DNA of 64,000 bases from DATHTC01 sp035456465 (GCA_035456465.1 DATIDD010000043.1:1-64000); one strand, 5' to 3'; counted from the first letter of the stretch, positions 8,019 through 18,500 are shown. The notes: generated from the sequence alone by a model not told the origin. A program made the numbers and translations.

Positions 8019-10658
8019 ATGAACCCGGCTGCCGCGCTCGCCTCGGCCGACCTCGAGCTGCTCGAGCGGGACGGCCTGCTGGAGCGGCTGCGCTCCGCGC
8101 TCGACGGGGCCGCCGCCGGGCAGGGGCGGCTGGTCGTCGTCGCCGGAGAGGCCGGTGTCGGCAAGACCGCGCTCGTCCGGCGCCTCTGCGACGAGGAGCG
8201 CGCGACGGCTGACGTGCGCTGGGGCGCGTGCGACGCGCTGTTCACGCCGCGACCCCTCGGCCCCTACCTCGACATCGCCGAGGAGCACGACGGCGCGCTC
8301 GCAGACGCGCTCGCCCGCGGCGGGGGCGCCCACGACGTGGTCGCCGCCCTGCTCGGGTCGCTCCGCCTAGACCGGCCGACGGTGCTCGTGCTCGACGACG
8401 TCCACTGGGCCGACGAGGCGACGCTGGACACGCTGCGGCTGCTCGCGCGGAAGGTCGATCGCCGCTCACTGCTCGCGATCGCGATCCACCGGGACGAGGG
8501 GCTCGACCGCGTCCATCCGCTGCGTGTGGTGCTCGGCGAGCTGGCGACGGTGCGGGCGGTCGAGCGACTGTGGGTGCCCCCGCTGTCGGCCGACGCCGTC
8601 GACGCGCTCGCGCACGCCGCCGGCGTCGACGGCGTCGAGCTCTACCGCCGGACGTCCGGCAACCCGTTCTTCGTCGCGGAGGTCCTCGCGGCGAAGGACG
8701 AGGCGATTCCCGCGACGGTGCGCGACGCCGTCCTGTCGCGCGTCGCGCGACTGAGCCCCGAGGCGAGGGCGCTGCTCGACGCGGTCGCGATCGCGCCGCC
8801 GCGCGTCGACCTCTGGCTCCTCGACGCGCTCGCCGCCGGCTTCGACGTCGCGCTCGACGAGTGCCTGGCCTCGGAGCTCCTGGTCGCGACGGGGACTGCC
8901 GTCGAGTTCCGCCACGAGCTGGCGCGCCTCGCCGTGGAGGAGTCGCTCGATCCCGCGCGCCGGCGCGCGCTCCACCGGCAGGCGCTGGCGGCGCTGACGC
9001 GGCCGCCCACCGGGTCGCCCGACGCGGCGCGGCTCGCGCACCACGCCGAGGGCGCCGCCGACGCCGACGCCGTGCTCCGCTACGCACCCGAGGCCGCGGC
9101 GCACGCGACGGCGGTCGGTGCGCACAGGGAGGCGGCGGCGCAGCTCGCGCGTGCCCTGCGTCACGAGGACCGGCTCCGGCCCGAGGCGCGGGCGGAGCTG
9201 CTGCGGCGCTACGCCGACGCCTGCTACCTGACCGACCGCGCGCTCGACGCGATCGCCGCCGTCGAGCGGATGCTCGAGGTGCACCGCAGCGTCGGCGACC
9301 GCCGCCGCGAGGGCGAGACGCTGTGCCTCCTGTCGGGGTTGCAGATGTGCCCGTGCAGCGTCGTCGAGGCCGAGCCGGCGGGACGGGAGGCCGTGGCTCT
9401 GCTGGAGCAGTTCCCGCCCGGAGCGTCGCTCGCCGCCGCCTACGCGAACCTCGCGGCGATCCGCATGAACGCCGAGGACGAGGCCGGCACCCGCTCGTGG
9501 GCGGAGCGCGCGATCGCGCTCGCCGAGGAGACCGGCGAGCCGGCGACCCTGTCGCACGCGCTCAACTCGCTCGGGACGATGGAGCTCCTGCTCGGGCAGC
9601 CGGACGGCCTCCGCCACCTCGACCGCAGCCTTGCGATCGCGCTCGACGCGAAGCTCGAGGTCCACGTCCTGCGCGTGCACTCGAACACCGCGGGAGCGGC
9701 CTGGCGGATCCGCGACTACGCCCTCGCCGAGCGGTCGCTCCAGGCGGGGCTCGCGCGCTGCCGCGAGCCCGACTTCGACCTGTGGCGGTTGCAGCTGTGC
9801 GCCCACCAGGCGTGCGTGCGACTGGAGCAGGGTCGCTGGCAGGAGGCGGCCGAGTCGGCCCGGCTCGCGACGGCGGATCCACGCAGCTCGCCGCTGCCCC
9901 GGATCCTCGGTCGCGTCGTGCTGGGGCTCCTCCGGGCGCGCCGCGGCGACCCGGACGTCCGGCCGATGCTCGACGAGGCGCGGGCGCTCGCCGTCGGGAG
10001 CGGTGAGCTCCAGCGCATCGGGCCCGCGGCGGCGGCGGCCGCGGAGGCGGCCTGGCTCGCCGGCGACGCGGAGCGCGTGGAGGAGGCGACGACCGAGGCA
10101 CTCGCGCTCGCCGTCGACCGACGCTCGGCGCGCCTCGCGGGGGAGCTGGCGTGCTGGCGGCGCCGCGCCGGCGTGCGCGAGGACGTGCCCGTCCCCGTGG
10201 CGGAGCCGTACGCGCTCGAGCTCGCCGGCCGGCCGGTCGAGGCTGCGAGGCGCTGGAGCGAGCTCGGCTGCGAGTACGAGGCGGCCCTCGCGCTGGCGCA
10301 GGCGAACGAGGAGGCGCCGTTGTGGCACGCGCACGCGGAGCTCGAGCGGCTCGGCGCGCGCGCGGCCGCCACGGTCGTCGCCCGCCGGCTTCGCCGACTC
10401 GGGGCCCGGGGCGTGCCGCGCGGCCCGCGCCCGCGGACGCGGTCGAACCCGGCGCACCTGACCGCCCGGGAGCTGGAGGTGCTGCGCCTGGTCGCGGACG
10501 GCCTGCGGAACGCGCAGATCGCCGAGCGCTTGTTCCTCTCGCGGCGGACGGTCGACCATCACGTCTCGGCGATCCTGCGGAAGCTCGCCGTCGACACCCG
10601 CGGCGCCGCCGTCACGCGCGCGCGCGAGCTCGACCTCCTCGCGGAGCCTCAGGCGTAG
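8019..10658 (+). CDS. LAL-type LuxR regulator (ATPase + HTH)
   Basis: An 879-residue large ATP-binding LuxR regulator. The N-terminal AAA-like domain has a Walker A GEAGVGKT at residues 43-50 and Walker B LVLDDVHW at 123-130. A long middle region of helical TPR-like repeats follows (for example ALLEQFPPGASLAAAYANLA). The C-terminal LuxR helix-turn-helix is LTARELEVLRLVADGLRNAQIAERLFLSRRTVDHHVSAIL, starting near residue 814. Such proteins bind an inducer in the central part and activate transcription when ATP is bound. It is divergent from the class III aminotransferase, making that gene one candidate target. Its stop overlaps the convergent ABC ATPase gene by 10 bases. No Shine-Dalgarno is evident. 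Confidence 0.93.
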   Translation: MNPAAALASADLELLERDGLLERLRSALDGAAAGQGRLVVVAGEAGVGKTALVRRLCDEERATADVRWGACDALFTPRPLGPYLDIAEEHDGALADALARGGGAHDVVAALLGSLRLDRPTVLVLDDVHWADEATLDTLRLLARKVDRRSLLAIAIHRDEGLDRVHPLRVVLGELATVRAVERLWVPPLSADAVDALAHAAGVDGVELYRRTSGNPFFVAEVLAAKDEAIPATVRDAVLSRVARLSPEARALLDAVAIAPPRVDLWLLDALAAGFDVALDECLASELLVATGTAVEFRHELARLAVEESLDPARRRALHRQALAALTRPPTGSPDAARLAHHAEGAADADAVLRYAPEAAAHATAVGAHREAAAQLARALRHEDRLRPEARAELLRRYADACYLTDRALDAIAAVERMLEVHRSVGDRRREGETLCLLSGLQMCPCSVVEAEPAGREAVALLEQFPPGASLAAAYANLAAIRMNAEDEAGTRSWAERAIALAEETGEPATLSHALNSLGTMELLLGQPDGLRHLDRSLAIALDAKLEVHVLRVHSNTAGAAWRIRDYALAERSLQAGLARCREPDFDLWRLQLCAHQACVRLEQGRWQEAAESARLATADPRSSPLPRILGRVVLGLLRARRGDPDVRPMLDEARALAVGSGELQRIGPAAAAAAEAAWLAGDAERVEEATTEALALAVDRRSARLAGELACWRRRAGVREDVPVPVAEPYALELAGRPVEAARRWSELGCEYEAALALAQANEEAPLWHAHAELERLGARAAATVVARRLRRLGARGVPRGPRPRTRSNPAHLTARELEVLRLVADGLRNAQIAERLFLSRRTVDHHVSAILRKLAVDTRGAAVTRARELDLLAEPQA

Positions 10659-11848
10659 ATGCCGGCGCCGGTCTCGAGGTCGAAGACGTGCAGCCGGTCG
10701 GTGCGGACGTGGATCCGCACGGCCTCGTGCTCGCGCACCTCCGACTCGCGCGAGACCCGCGCGACGAACGGGTCGCCGTGGCGCCGCGCCTGCTCCTCCT
10801 GGGCCGCCACCGCCGCGGCCTCGACCGCCTCGCGGACGTCCTCGGTCGTGACCGGCTCGGCGGCGACGGCGAAGTGGAGGTACACCTCCGACCCCATGTC
10901 CTCGCGGATGTCGACGACGGCGTCGAAGGTCTCGTCCTCGGGAGCGCCGGGGACGAGCGCCGCGTCCTCGAGATCCTCCGGCCGCATCCCGAGCGCCACC
11001 CGCCTCCCCACGTAGCCGGCAAGCGCGGGCCGGGCCGCGGCGAGCTGCTCGGGCACGCGCAGCTGCTGCTCGCCGAACCGCAACGTCAGGCCGCCGTCCT
11101 CGGCGACGACCGCGGCCTCGACGAGATTCATCGCGGGCGAGCCGATGAACTCCGCGACGAACACGTTCACCGGCTCGGCGTAGAGGCGCTGCGGCGTGTC
11201 GAGCTGCTGGAGCTCGCCTCTCCGCATCACCGCGACGCGGTCGCCGAGCGTCATCGCCTCGCTCTGGTCGTGCGTGACGTAGATCGTGGTCACGCTCAGG
11301 TCGCGCTGGATCCGCGCGATCTCGGCGCGCATCTGCACCCGCAGCTTGGCGTCGAGGTTCGACAGCGGCTCGTCCATCAGGAAGGCCTGCGGCTCGCGGA
11401 CGATCGCGCGGCCCATCGCGACCCGCTGGCGCTGGCCGCCCGAGAGTGTCCGCGGCCGCTTCCGCAGCACGTCGGAGAGCCCGAGCAGCTGCGCCGCCTC
11501 GTGCACCCGCCGCGTGCGCTCGTCCTTCGGCAGGCCGCGCATCTTCAGCGCGAACGCCATGTTCTCCTCGGCGGTCATGTGGGGGTACAGCGCGTAGTTC
11601 TGGAACACCATCGCCACGTCGCGGTCCTTCGGCGGCAGGTCGTTGACGACCTCGTCGCCGATCCGGATCGTCCCCTCGGTGATCTCCTCGAGCCCGGCGA
11701 TCATCCGCAACGCCGACGTCTTGCCGCAGCCGGAGGGGCCGACGAACACGACCAGCTCGCCGTCGCCGACGGTCATGTCGAGCCCATCGACCGCCAGCGT
11801 GCCGTCGGGGTAGACCTTCGTAACCCGCTCGAGCTGGATCTCGGCCAC
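10649..11848 (-). CDS. Carbohydrate-type ABC importer ATPase (UgpC/MsmK/MalK-like)
   Basis: A 399-residue ATPase of the CUT1 importer group. From the chosen GTG at 11848, Walker A is GPSGCGKT (37-44), the Q-loop VFQNYALYPH (81-90), the signature LSGGQ (135-139) and Walker B AFLMDE (155-160). The H-loop THD and the C-terminal TOBE-like beta domain (LGMRPEDL, then IREDMGSEVYLHF) are also present. The start was chosen because homologues begin with this AEIQLERVTKVYPDG; an upstream in-frame start would add unrelated residues. It is divergent from the two permeases and binding protein (11914-15115) that must complete the transporter. Confidence 0.93.
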   Translation of the reverse strand: MAEIQLERVTKVYPDGTLAVDGLDMTVGDGELVVFVGPSGCGKTSALRMIAGLEEITEGTIRIGDEVVNDLPPKDRDVAMVFQNYALYPHMTAEENMAFALKMRGLPKDERTRRVHEAAQLLGLSDVLRKRPRTLSGGQRQRVAMGRAIVREPQAFLMDEPLSNLDAKLRVQMRAEIARIQRDLSVTTIYVTHDQSEAMTLGDRVAVMRRGELQQLDTPQRLYAEPVNVFVAEFIGSPAMNLVEAAVVAEDGGLTLRFGEQQLRVPEQLAAARPALAGYVGRRVALGMRPEDLEDAALVPGAPEDETFDAVVDIREDMGSEVYLHFAVAAEPVTTEDVREAVEAAAVAAQEEQARRHGDPFVARVSRESEVREHEAVRIHVRTDRLHVFDLETGAGIYA

Positions 11849-11898
11849 GGTCAGGCGGGAGCGTAAACGGTCCCCTTCCCTCGTCAAAATCCGCACAT

Positions 11899-11904
11899 TA
11901 GGAT
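11899..11904 (+). promoter_or_regulatory. Possible -10 element before sugar permease gene
   Basis: TAGGAT lies nine bases before the GTG start at 11914, in the 65-base divergent region between the ABC ATPase and permease genes. No Shine-Dalgarno precedes the GTG, so a leader of only about two bases is suggested. No convincing -35 is visible. Confidence 0.3.
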
Positions 11905-11913
11905 GCCCTGCGG

Positions 11914-12840
11914 GTGGAAGCGGCCGCCGCTTCGAGGCCGGGCTCCCGGCGCAGGCAGGCACTCGAGAACCCACGAGTTCTCGCGCCGGCGCTGATCGCG
12001 CCCGCGGTGCTCTTCATCGCGCTCCTCGTCGGCGGCCCGCTGCTGCTGGCGATCTACCTCGCCTTCACCAACGCGACCGCGGGCTCGCTCCAGGGCGACT
12101 GGGTCGGCTTCGACAACTTCGTCGACCAGTGGCACGACCCGATCTTCCGCGACGCCTTCCGCAACACGTTCTTCTTCACCTTCGTGTCGCAGGCGATCGT
12201 CATCGTCGGCGCGGCGTTCCTCGCGCACTTCCTGATCCGGGACTTCCGCGGCAAGTGGTTCCTGCGCTTCCTGATCCTGCTGCCGTGGGCGGCGCCCGTG
12301 GCGCTGACCTCGCTCGGCTGGCTCTGGATCTTCGACTCCCAGTTCAGCGTCGTCAACTGGGTGCTCTGGAAGCTCGGCTTCATCGACTTCACCACCGACC
12401 TCCAGTGGATCGGCCAGACGAAGCTCGCGATGGCGGCGATCATCACCGCGCATGCGTGGCGACTGCTGCCGTTCGCGACGGTGATCATGATCGCCGGGCT
12501 CGCGTCGATCCCGAAGGAGGTCGACGACGCGGCCGCGATCGACGGCGCCACCGGGCTCCGGAAGCTGTGGCACGTGACGCTGCCGCTGCAGCTGCCGATC
12601 GCGACGATCGCCGTCCTGTTCGGGATCGTGTTCACCGCCACGGACATGGCCGTGGTGAAGATCCTCACCAACGGGGGCCCGTTCAACTCGACGCAGATGC
12701 TGACGACGTGGGCCTACGCCACGGGCGTCGAGTCGCAGTCGCTCGGGCCGGGCGCGGCGGTGTCGCTGTTCATGCTCCCGATCCTCGCCGCGGTGTCGGT
12801 GCTGATGCTGCTGTTCGCGAAGCGGGTGGAGGTGTCGTAG
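11914..12840 (+). CDS. Carbohydrate-type ABC importer permease, MalF/UgpA-like
   Basis: A 308-residue inner-membrane permease with about six transmembrane helices; the first is LAPALIAPAVLFIALLVGG. The cytoplasmic EAA loop reads EVDDAAAIDGATGLRKLWHVTLP and contacts the ATPase encoded divergently at 10649-11848. Length and motifs fit binding-protein-dependent transport permeases of the MalF type. It starts at GTG 11914, the only start in the right position, without a Shine-Dalgarno. The stop TAG shares its last base with the start of the second permease, so the two are translationally coupled. Confidence 0.92.
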   Translation: MEAAAASRPGSRRRQALENPRVLAPALIAPAVLFIALLVGGPLLLAIYLAFTNATAGSLQGDWVGFDNFVDQWHDPIFRDAFRNTFFFTFVSQAIVIVGAAFLAHFLIRDFRGKWFLRFLILLPWAAPVALTSLGWLWIFDSQFSVVNWVLWKLGFIDFTTDLQWIGQTKLAMAAIITAHAWRLLPFATVIMIAGLASIPKEVDDAAAIDGATGLRKLWHVTLPLQLPIATIAVLFGIVFTATDMAVVKILTNGGPFNSTQMLTTWAYATGVESQSLGPGAAVSLFMLPILAAVSVLMLLFAKRVEVS

Positions 12841-13676
12841 TGCGGACGCGGCGCGCGCGGGCCTCGACGTACTTGGTCGTGCTGCCGTTCGTGTTCGTGC
12901 TCGCGTTCCCGTTCTACTGGATGCTGCAGACCGCGGTCCGCACCGACCCGGACCTGTTCAACCTCGAGAACAACCCGTTCGGCTGGGCCGACGGCTCGCC
13001 GACCCTCGACCACTTCAAGTTCCTCTTCACCGACACGCAGTACCCGACCTGGCTCGCGAACACGGTGATCGTCGGGGTCGCCGTCGTGCTGATCACCCTC
13101 GTGCTGGCGGCGCCCGCCGGGTACGCGCTCGCGCGGCTGTCGGGGCGCTGGGGGCAGACCCTCGGCGTCGGGATCTTCCTCACCTACCTCGTCCCGCCGA
13201 CGCTGCTGTTCCTCCCGCTGTCGCGCGTGGTCGCGGAAGTCGGGCTCCAGGACCGGCTCTGGTCGCTCATCCTCGTCTACCCGTCGTTCACGGTGCCGTT
13301 CTCGACCTGGCTGATGATGGGCTTCTTCAAGACGATCCCGCGCGAGCTGGAGGACGCCGCGCTCGTCGACGGCTGCTCGCGGCTGCGCGCGCTCCGCCAC
13401 GTCGTGTTCCCGATCTCGGTGCCGGGGCTGCTGACGGTCGTGATCTTCACGTTCGCGCTCGTCGTCAACGAGTACGTCTACGCGATCACGTTCATCTCGA
13501 CCTCGAGCGAGCGGACGATCTCCGCCGGCGTCCCCACCGAGCTGATTCGCGGGGACGTCTTCTTCTGGGGCTCGCTGATGGCGGCGACGCTGCTGCCGAG
13601 CATCCCGCTCGCCTTGCTCTACAACGCGTTCCTCGACCGGTTCATCGCCGGGTTCACCGGCGGAGCGTTCCGCTAG
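12840..13676 (+). CDS. Carbohydrate-type ABC importer permease, MalG/UgpE-like
   Basis: A 278-residue partner permease beginning at GTG 12840, which overlaps the previous stop by one base. It has the N-terminal helix TYLVVLPFVFVLAFPFYWML, about five further hydrophobic segments and an EAA loop with ELEDAALVDGCSRLRALRHVVFP. The closing FLDRFIAGFTGGAF is typical of MalG-like permeases (ending in G-(A/S)-(V/F)-(K/R)). It should dimerise with the preceding permease. The substrate cannot be read from the sequence; CUT1 systems take sugars, glycerol-3-phosphate or polyols. Confidence 0.92.
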   Translation: MRTRRARASTYLVVLPFVFVLAFPFYWMLQTAVRTDPDLFNLENNPFGWADGSPTLDHFKFLFTDTQYPTWLANTVIVGVAVVLITLVLAAPAGYALARLSGRWGQTLGVGIFLTYLVPPTLLFLPLSRVVAEVGLQDRLWSLILVYPSFTVPFSTWLMMGFFKTIPRELEDAALVDGCSRLRALRHVVFPISVPGLLTVVIFTFALVVNEYVYAITFISTSSERTISAGVPTELIRGDVFFWGSLMAATLLPSIPLALLYNAFLDRFIAGFTGGAFR

Positions 13677-13690
13677 GAAAGGAGGCGGAC

Positions 13691-15115
13691 ATGGCCGTTG
13701 ACGACACGAGGGTCGGGCCCGAGGAGGTGGTGGAGGCCCGCACGACCCGGCGCGAGCTGATCCGCAAGGGCGCCGCGGGCGCGCTCGTGATCGCGTACGG
13801 CGGCGCGACGGCCAAGACGGCCGCGGCGGCCGTCCCGCGGTTCCGCGGGCGCGAGCTCGCGGGGACGCTCCGGATCATGCAGTGGAGCCACTTCGTCCCC
13901 GCCTACGACAAGTGGTTCGACGGCACGTACATCAAGCAGTGGGGCCAGCGCAACGACACCGAGGTGATCGTCGACCACGTCAACCTGGCCGAGCTGCCGG
14001 CGCGCGCGGCGGCCGAGGTGGCCGCCCAGAGCGGCCACGACCTGTTCCAGCTCCTGTCGCCGCCGGCGGCGTTCGAGGACCAGGTGGTGGCCCACAACGA
14101 CATCGTCCAGGAGGTCAGCCGCAAGCTCGGGAAGATGGGCCAGGTCGGCTACAAGTCGACCTACAACCCGCGCACGAAGAAGTACTTCGGCTTCCCGGAC
14201 AACTACGTCCCCGACCCGGTGCACTACCGCCGGGACATCTGGCGCAACGTCGGCCGGGCGCCAAACAGCTGGGAGGATGTCCGCGCCGCGGCCGAGGCGC
14301 TCAAGCGGGCCGGGCACCCCGTCGGGATCGGGATGTCCCAGGAGCTCGACTCGAACATGGCCAACCTCGCGCTGATGATGAACTACGGCGGGTTCCTCCA
14401 GAACCAGTCGAGCCGCGTCACCCTGCGGAGCGCCGGCACGATCAACGCGCTCCGGGCGATGCGCGACATCTACCAGCGCGGGATGACGCAGGAGGTGTTC
14501 GGCTGGACGGCCGCGTCGAACAACCAGGCCTACGTCGCCGGGCGGCTGTCGCTCGCGCTGAACGCGATCTCGATCGCGCGCACGCTCGAGGGGCCGCCGT
14601 GGGTGACGAGCCCGGCGAACGAGGAGCTGAACGGGAACACCTGGATCGCGCCGATCCCGAAGGGGCCCTCGCGCCGGATGGGGCTCGAGCACGTGATGGG
14701 CGTCTACGTGATCTGGAAGTTCGCGCGCAACAAGGCGATGGCGCGCAAGTTTCTCGTCGACGCGCAGACGAACTACGGCCCGCACTTCCGGAACTCCGGC
14801 TTCTACAACTTCCCGGCGTGGGAGAACGGCGTCCGCGGCGGCTTCCGGGCGATGCGACGGGCCACCGCCGCGGACCGCGCGCGGCCGCGCGGCAAGTACA
14901 CGATCCTGACCACTATCGCCCAGCGCTACACGGCCAACGTCGGCTACCCGGGCTTCGCGAACGCCGCCGTCGACGAGGTGTTCAACAAGTTCCTGATCCC
15001 GCAGATGTTCGCGGCCGTGGCGCAGGACAAGATGACCGCCGCCGAGGCGGCGAGCTCGTTCGACCGCCAGGTGCGCGTGATCTACGACAAGTGGAGGAAG
15101 CTGAAGAAGATCTAG
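13691..15115 (+). CDS. ABC importer extracellular solute-binding protein (family 1), Tat-exported
   Basis: A 474-residue substrate-binding protein that completes the importer. It has an ideal Shine-Dalgarno (GGAAAGGAGG). The N-terminus carries a twin-arginine motif (TTRRELIRKGAAGALVIAYGG, residues 18-38), so export is probably by the Tat pathway. The first mature strand LRIMQWSHFVPAYDKWF and the central IGMSQELDSNMANLALMMNYGGF match the periplasmic-binding fold of family 1 proteins. No lipobox cysteine follows the signal, so anchoring may be by the uncleaved Tat segment. It sits 14 bases after the second permease. A perfect 11-bp hairpin follows its stop. Confidence 0.88.
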   Translation: MAVDDTRVGPEEVVEARTTRRELIRKGAAGALVIAYGGATAKTAAAAVPRFRGRELAGTLRIMQWSHFVPAYDKWFDGTYIKQWGQRNDTEVIVDHVNLAELPARAAAEVAAQSGHDLFQLLSPPAAFEDQVVAHNDIVQEVSRKLGKMGQVGYKSTYNPRTKKYFGFPDNYVPDPVHYRRDIWRNVGRAPNSWEDVRAAAEALKRAGHPVGIGMSQELDSNMANLALMMNYGGFLQNQSSRVTLRSAGTINALRAMRDIYQRGMTQEVFGWTAASNNQAYVAGRLSLALNAISIARTLEGPPWVTSPANEELNGNTWIAPIPKGPSRRMGLEHVMGVYVIWKFARNKAMARKFLVDAQTNYGPHFRNSGFYNFPAWENGVRGGFRAMRRATAADRARPRGKYTILTTIAQRYTANVGYPGFANAAVDEVFNKFLIPQMFAAVAQDKMTAAEAASSFDRQVRVIYDKWRKLKKI

Positions 15116-15124
15116 CGCCGGAGC

Positions 15125-15152
15125 GGGAGCCCGGGGCCGCTCCCGGGCTCCC
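15125..15152 (+). terminator. GC-rich hairpin after the sugar ABC operon
   Basis: GGGAGCCCGGG (15125-15135) and CCCGGGCTCCC (15142-15152) form a perfect 11-bp stem with a six-base loop, starting nine bases after the stop of the binding protein. There is no T-tract. It separates the ABC operon from the RraB-like gene, whose GTG start is 16 bases further on. Confidence 0.65.
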
Positions 15153-15168
15153 CGCCCGCCGTCTCGCC

Positions 15169-15531
15169 GTGGACGACCCCGTCGACGTCGCCGAGTACCT
15201 CGAGGACCTCCGCATGGCGGGGTTCGACCTGCGCGCGCCGCTCCCCGTCGAGCACTACCTGCACTTCGAGGCGGCGGCCCCGGCGCAGGGGGCGGCCGAG
15301 GAGCTGCGGCGGGAGGGCTTCGCCGTCGACCTCGAGCCCGAGGACGGGCGGCCGGGCTGGGTCGCCTACGCGACGCGGGCGAGCGTGCCGGGCGTGGGCG
15401 AGCTCCTGCGGATGCGCGACCGGGTCGTCGGCGTCGCGGCCGCGCACGGCGGCGAGTACGAGGGCTGGAATGTCGTGGTCGGGGAGGACGAGCCCGACCT
15501 GGACGACGTCGACGTCGACGCGCTCTCGTAG
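15169..15531 (+). CDS. RraB-like (ribonuclease E inhibitor family) protein
   Basis: A 120-residue acidic protein matching the regulator of RNase E activity B fold. Characteristic stretches are EYLEDLRMAGFDLRAPLPVEHYLHF, AAEELRREGFAVDLEPE and the C-terminal GGEYEGWNVVVGEDEPDLDD. In E. coli RraB binds RNase E and changes which transcripts it degrades. In actinobacteria the family is poorly studied, and a role in RNA turnover here is inference. I start at GTG 15169, the first plausible start after the terminator hairpin. The stop lies four bases before the end of the convergent protease gene. Confidence 0.7.
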   Translation: MDDPVDVAEYLEDLRMAGFDLRAPLPVEHYLHFEAAAPAQGAAEELRREGFAVDLEPEDGRPGWVAYATRASVPGVGELLRMRDRVVGVAAAHGGEYEGWNVVVGEDEPDLDDVDVDALS

Positions 15532-15535
15532 CGCC

Positions 15536-18500
15536 TCAGCGCAGCGCGACGGTGTACGCGCCCGTGTACGAGGTCAGCGGGTCGAGCACGACCGTGTACG
15601 TCCCCGCCTGGGCGGCGGTGAACGCGAACGTCTTCCCCGACGTGAACACGTAGAGCGGCTGGACGACGGTCGTCCCGTCCGGGGCGCGGACCGACGCCAT
15701 CGTCGTCGGCACGGTCACGCCGGTGAGCGCCACGGTGACGGCCTGACCGGCGCCGGCCGCGAACGTGACGCGTGCGTTCTGCCCCGGCACCGTCACGGCG
15801 AGACCGACGGAGGGGCCGCCCACGAGGGCCGCGGCCGTCGCGTCCGGCGGCACGGCGAGGAAGGCGAGGGTCAGCGAGCCGACGTTCGCGGACAGCGGGT
15901 CGACGAGCAGCCGGTAGTCGCCGGTGGCCGGCAGGGGCCGCGGCTCGACGAAGGTGCCGCCGGCGAGGACGTACGTCGTGGGGACGACGGTCGTCCCGTC
16001 CGGCGCGAGCAGTCGCACGGTGGCGCTCGTCAGCGTCACGTCGGTGACGCGGAGCGCGAACAGCGTGCCGGCGGTCCCGCTCACGGTGACGCTCGCGTTC
16101 TGGCCGGGCGCGGTCGTCGTCACGCGCACCGGCGGCCCGCCCACCGTCGCGCTCGCCGCCGCGTCGGGAGGGACCAGGTACAGCGTCAGCGTCGCCGACC
16201 CGGTCGTCTCCGCGAGCGGGTCGACGAGAACCGTGTAGCGGCCGGTCGCCGGCAGCAGCTTCGGCTCGACGAAGCCGCCGCTCGTGCCCAGGTACGTCGG
16301 CGCCACGAGGGTCGACCCGTCGGGCGCGAGGAGCGACACGCGCGCCGAGGTCATCGTCACCCCGGTGAGCTTCGCGCTGACGTTCGTGCCGGCGGTGCCG
16401 TCGAAGAAGACCCTCGCGTTCTGACCGGGCACCGTCGCCGCCACGGTCGCCGCCGCCCCGCCGGGCACGGCGGTTGCGGTCGCGTCGGGCGGCACGTCGT
16501 AGAGCGTGACCCCGAGCGAGCCGGTGTACGTCGACGTCGGGTCGACGAGCACGGTGTACGTCCCGGTCGCCGGGAGCGCGAGGGGCTCGACGAAGCCGCC
16601 GCGCGCGCCCACGTACACCGGCGCGACGAGCCGCGACCCGTCGGGCGCGAGCAGGGAGACGTAGGCGGCGACGAGCGTCCCCGCGGTCAGCTTGACGCTG
16701 AGCGACCGGCCCGCGGTCCCCGTGAAGCGGACGCGGGCGTTCTGGCCGGGGACCGACGGGGCGACGGTGACCGCGGGGCCGCCGACCTGCGCCGTGGCGG
16801 TGACGTCCGGCGGGACGTCGTAGAGCGTGAGCGTCATCGAGCCGGTCGCCGTCCCCTGCGGGTCGACGGTGAGGACGTAGTCGCCGCTCGCCGGCAGCGG
16901 CCCGGGCTCGAGGAACGTCCCGCTCGCGAACACGTACGCGTCGCGGACGAGCGTCGTCCCGTCGGGCGCGACCAGCGTCAGCTTCGCGCTGCTCATCGTC
17001 ACGGACGACGCGCGGATCGCGAGCACGCGCCCGGCCGCGCCGGCGAAGCGAACCTTGGCGTTCTGGCCGGCGGCGGTCGTGGTGACGGTGACCGGCGGGC
17101 CGCCGAGGACGGCGTCGAAGGTCGCGTCCACGAGGCCCGTGACGGTGCGCGAGTCGGTCGCCCCACCCGCCGACGCGGTCACGGTGACGACGAGCGCGCC
17201 CGTGCCGGCCGCGACGACGGTGCCCGTGTAGAGCCCGTCGCCGCGCGCGGTCAGCGGCACGTCCACGCCGTTCGCGGTCGCCGAGACGGTGACGCCGGAC
17301 GGATCGCCGCACCGCGCCGCGAGGACGCGGAGCGGGACGGTCTGCCCGACGGCGAGGTCGAAGCTCGCGCCCGGCTCGTCCAGCCAGAGCTGCGGCGCCG
17401 ACGCGCAGCGTACGGCGTGGTCGGCGTTCAGGCGTCCGCCCGCGGCGGTGTCGCCCGCGAGCGAGGTGAGCGGGTCGACACTCCGCAGCAGGAGCGCCTT
17501 CAGCCCGACCGCCGAGGCGCCGGGGAACGCGGCCTTCGCGAGCGCCGCGGCACCCGAGACGTGCGGCGTCGCCATCGAGGTGCCGTCGAGCGTCTGGTAG
17601 CCGCCGCCGGGCCAGGTGGAGAGGATCGAGGCGCCCGGAGCGCCGAGGTCGACCGTCCGGACGCCGACGTTGGAGAACCACGCCAGCGCGTCGCGGTTGT
17701 CGGTCGCGGCCACCGAGACGACGTTCGGCGCGTCGATCCCCGACGGGTAGTGCGGCGTCTCGTCGTTGTCGCTCGCGCTGTTCCCGGCGGCGGCCACGAC
17801 CAGCACGCCCGCCACGTCGGCGGCCGCGACCGCGTCGCGCACCGCTTGCGAGTCCTCCGTGTCGCCCCACGAGTTGTTCGTGACCGCGGCGCCGTTGTCG
17901 ACCGCGTAGAGCAGCGCCTCGACCGCGTCGGCGACCGTGCCCGAGCCGTCCGCGCCGAGCATCCGCAGCGCCATGACCCGCGCCTCGGGGGCGACGCCCG
18001 CGACCCCGACGCCGTTGTCGGCGACGGCGGCGATCGTGCCCGCCACGTGCGTCCCGTGGCCGTGCTCGTCGCTCGGGTCGGCGTCGTCGTCGGCGAAGTC
18101 CCAGCCGTGCACGTCGTCGACGTAGCCGTTGCCGTCGTCGTCGCGGTGGTTGCCGGGCACCTCGCCGGGGTTCGTCCAGAGGTTCGGCGCGAGCTCGGGG
18201 TGGGCGAGGTCGACGCCGGTGTCGACGACCCCCACGACGACACCCGCGCCGGTGGAGACGCGCCAGGCCTCGGGGGCGTCGACGTCGGCGTCCGGCGTGC
18301 CGGGCAGCCAGCCGGCCGTCTGTCCGAAGTTCCGCAGTCCCCACAGCTCGTGGAAGCGCGGGTCGTTCGGCTCGCCGCCGTGGTCCTCGATCGAGACGCG
18401 CCGGTTCGGCTCGACGTAGCGGACGTGCGGGCTCCGCTCCAACGCCCGCAGAGCCGCGCCCGCACGTGGGACCGTGACGAGTCGGGCGCGGATGCGGACG

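Noticed and set aside
15539..17104. CRISPR or DNA tandem repeat
   Set aside because: The periodicity of about 320 bases reflects diverged protein domains in frame; there are no short identical repeats with spacers.
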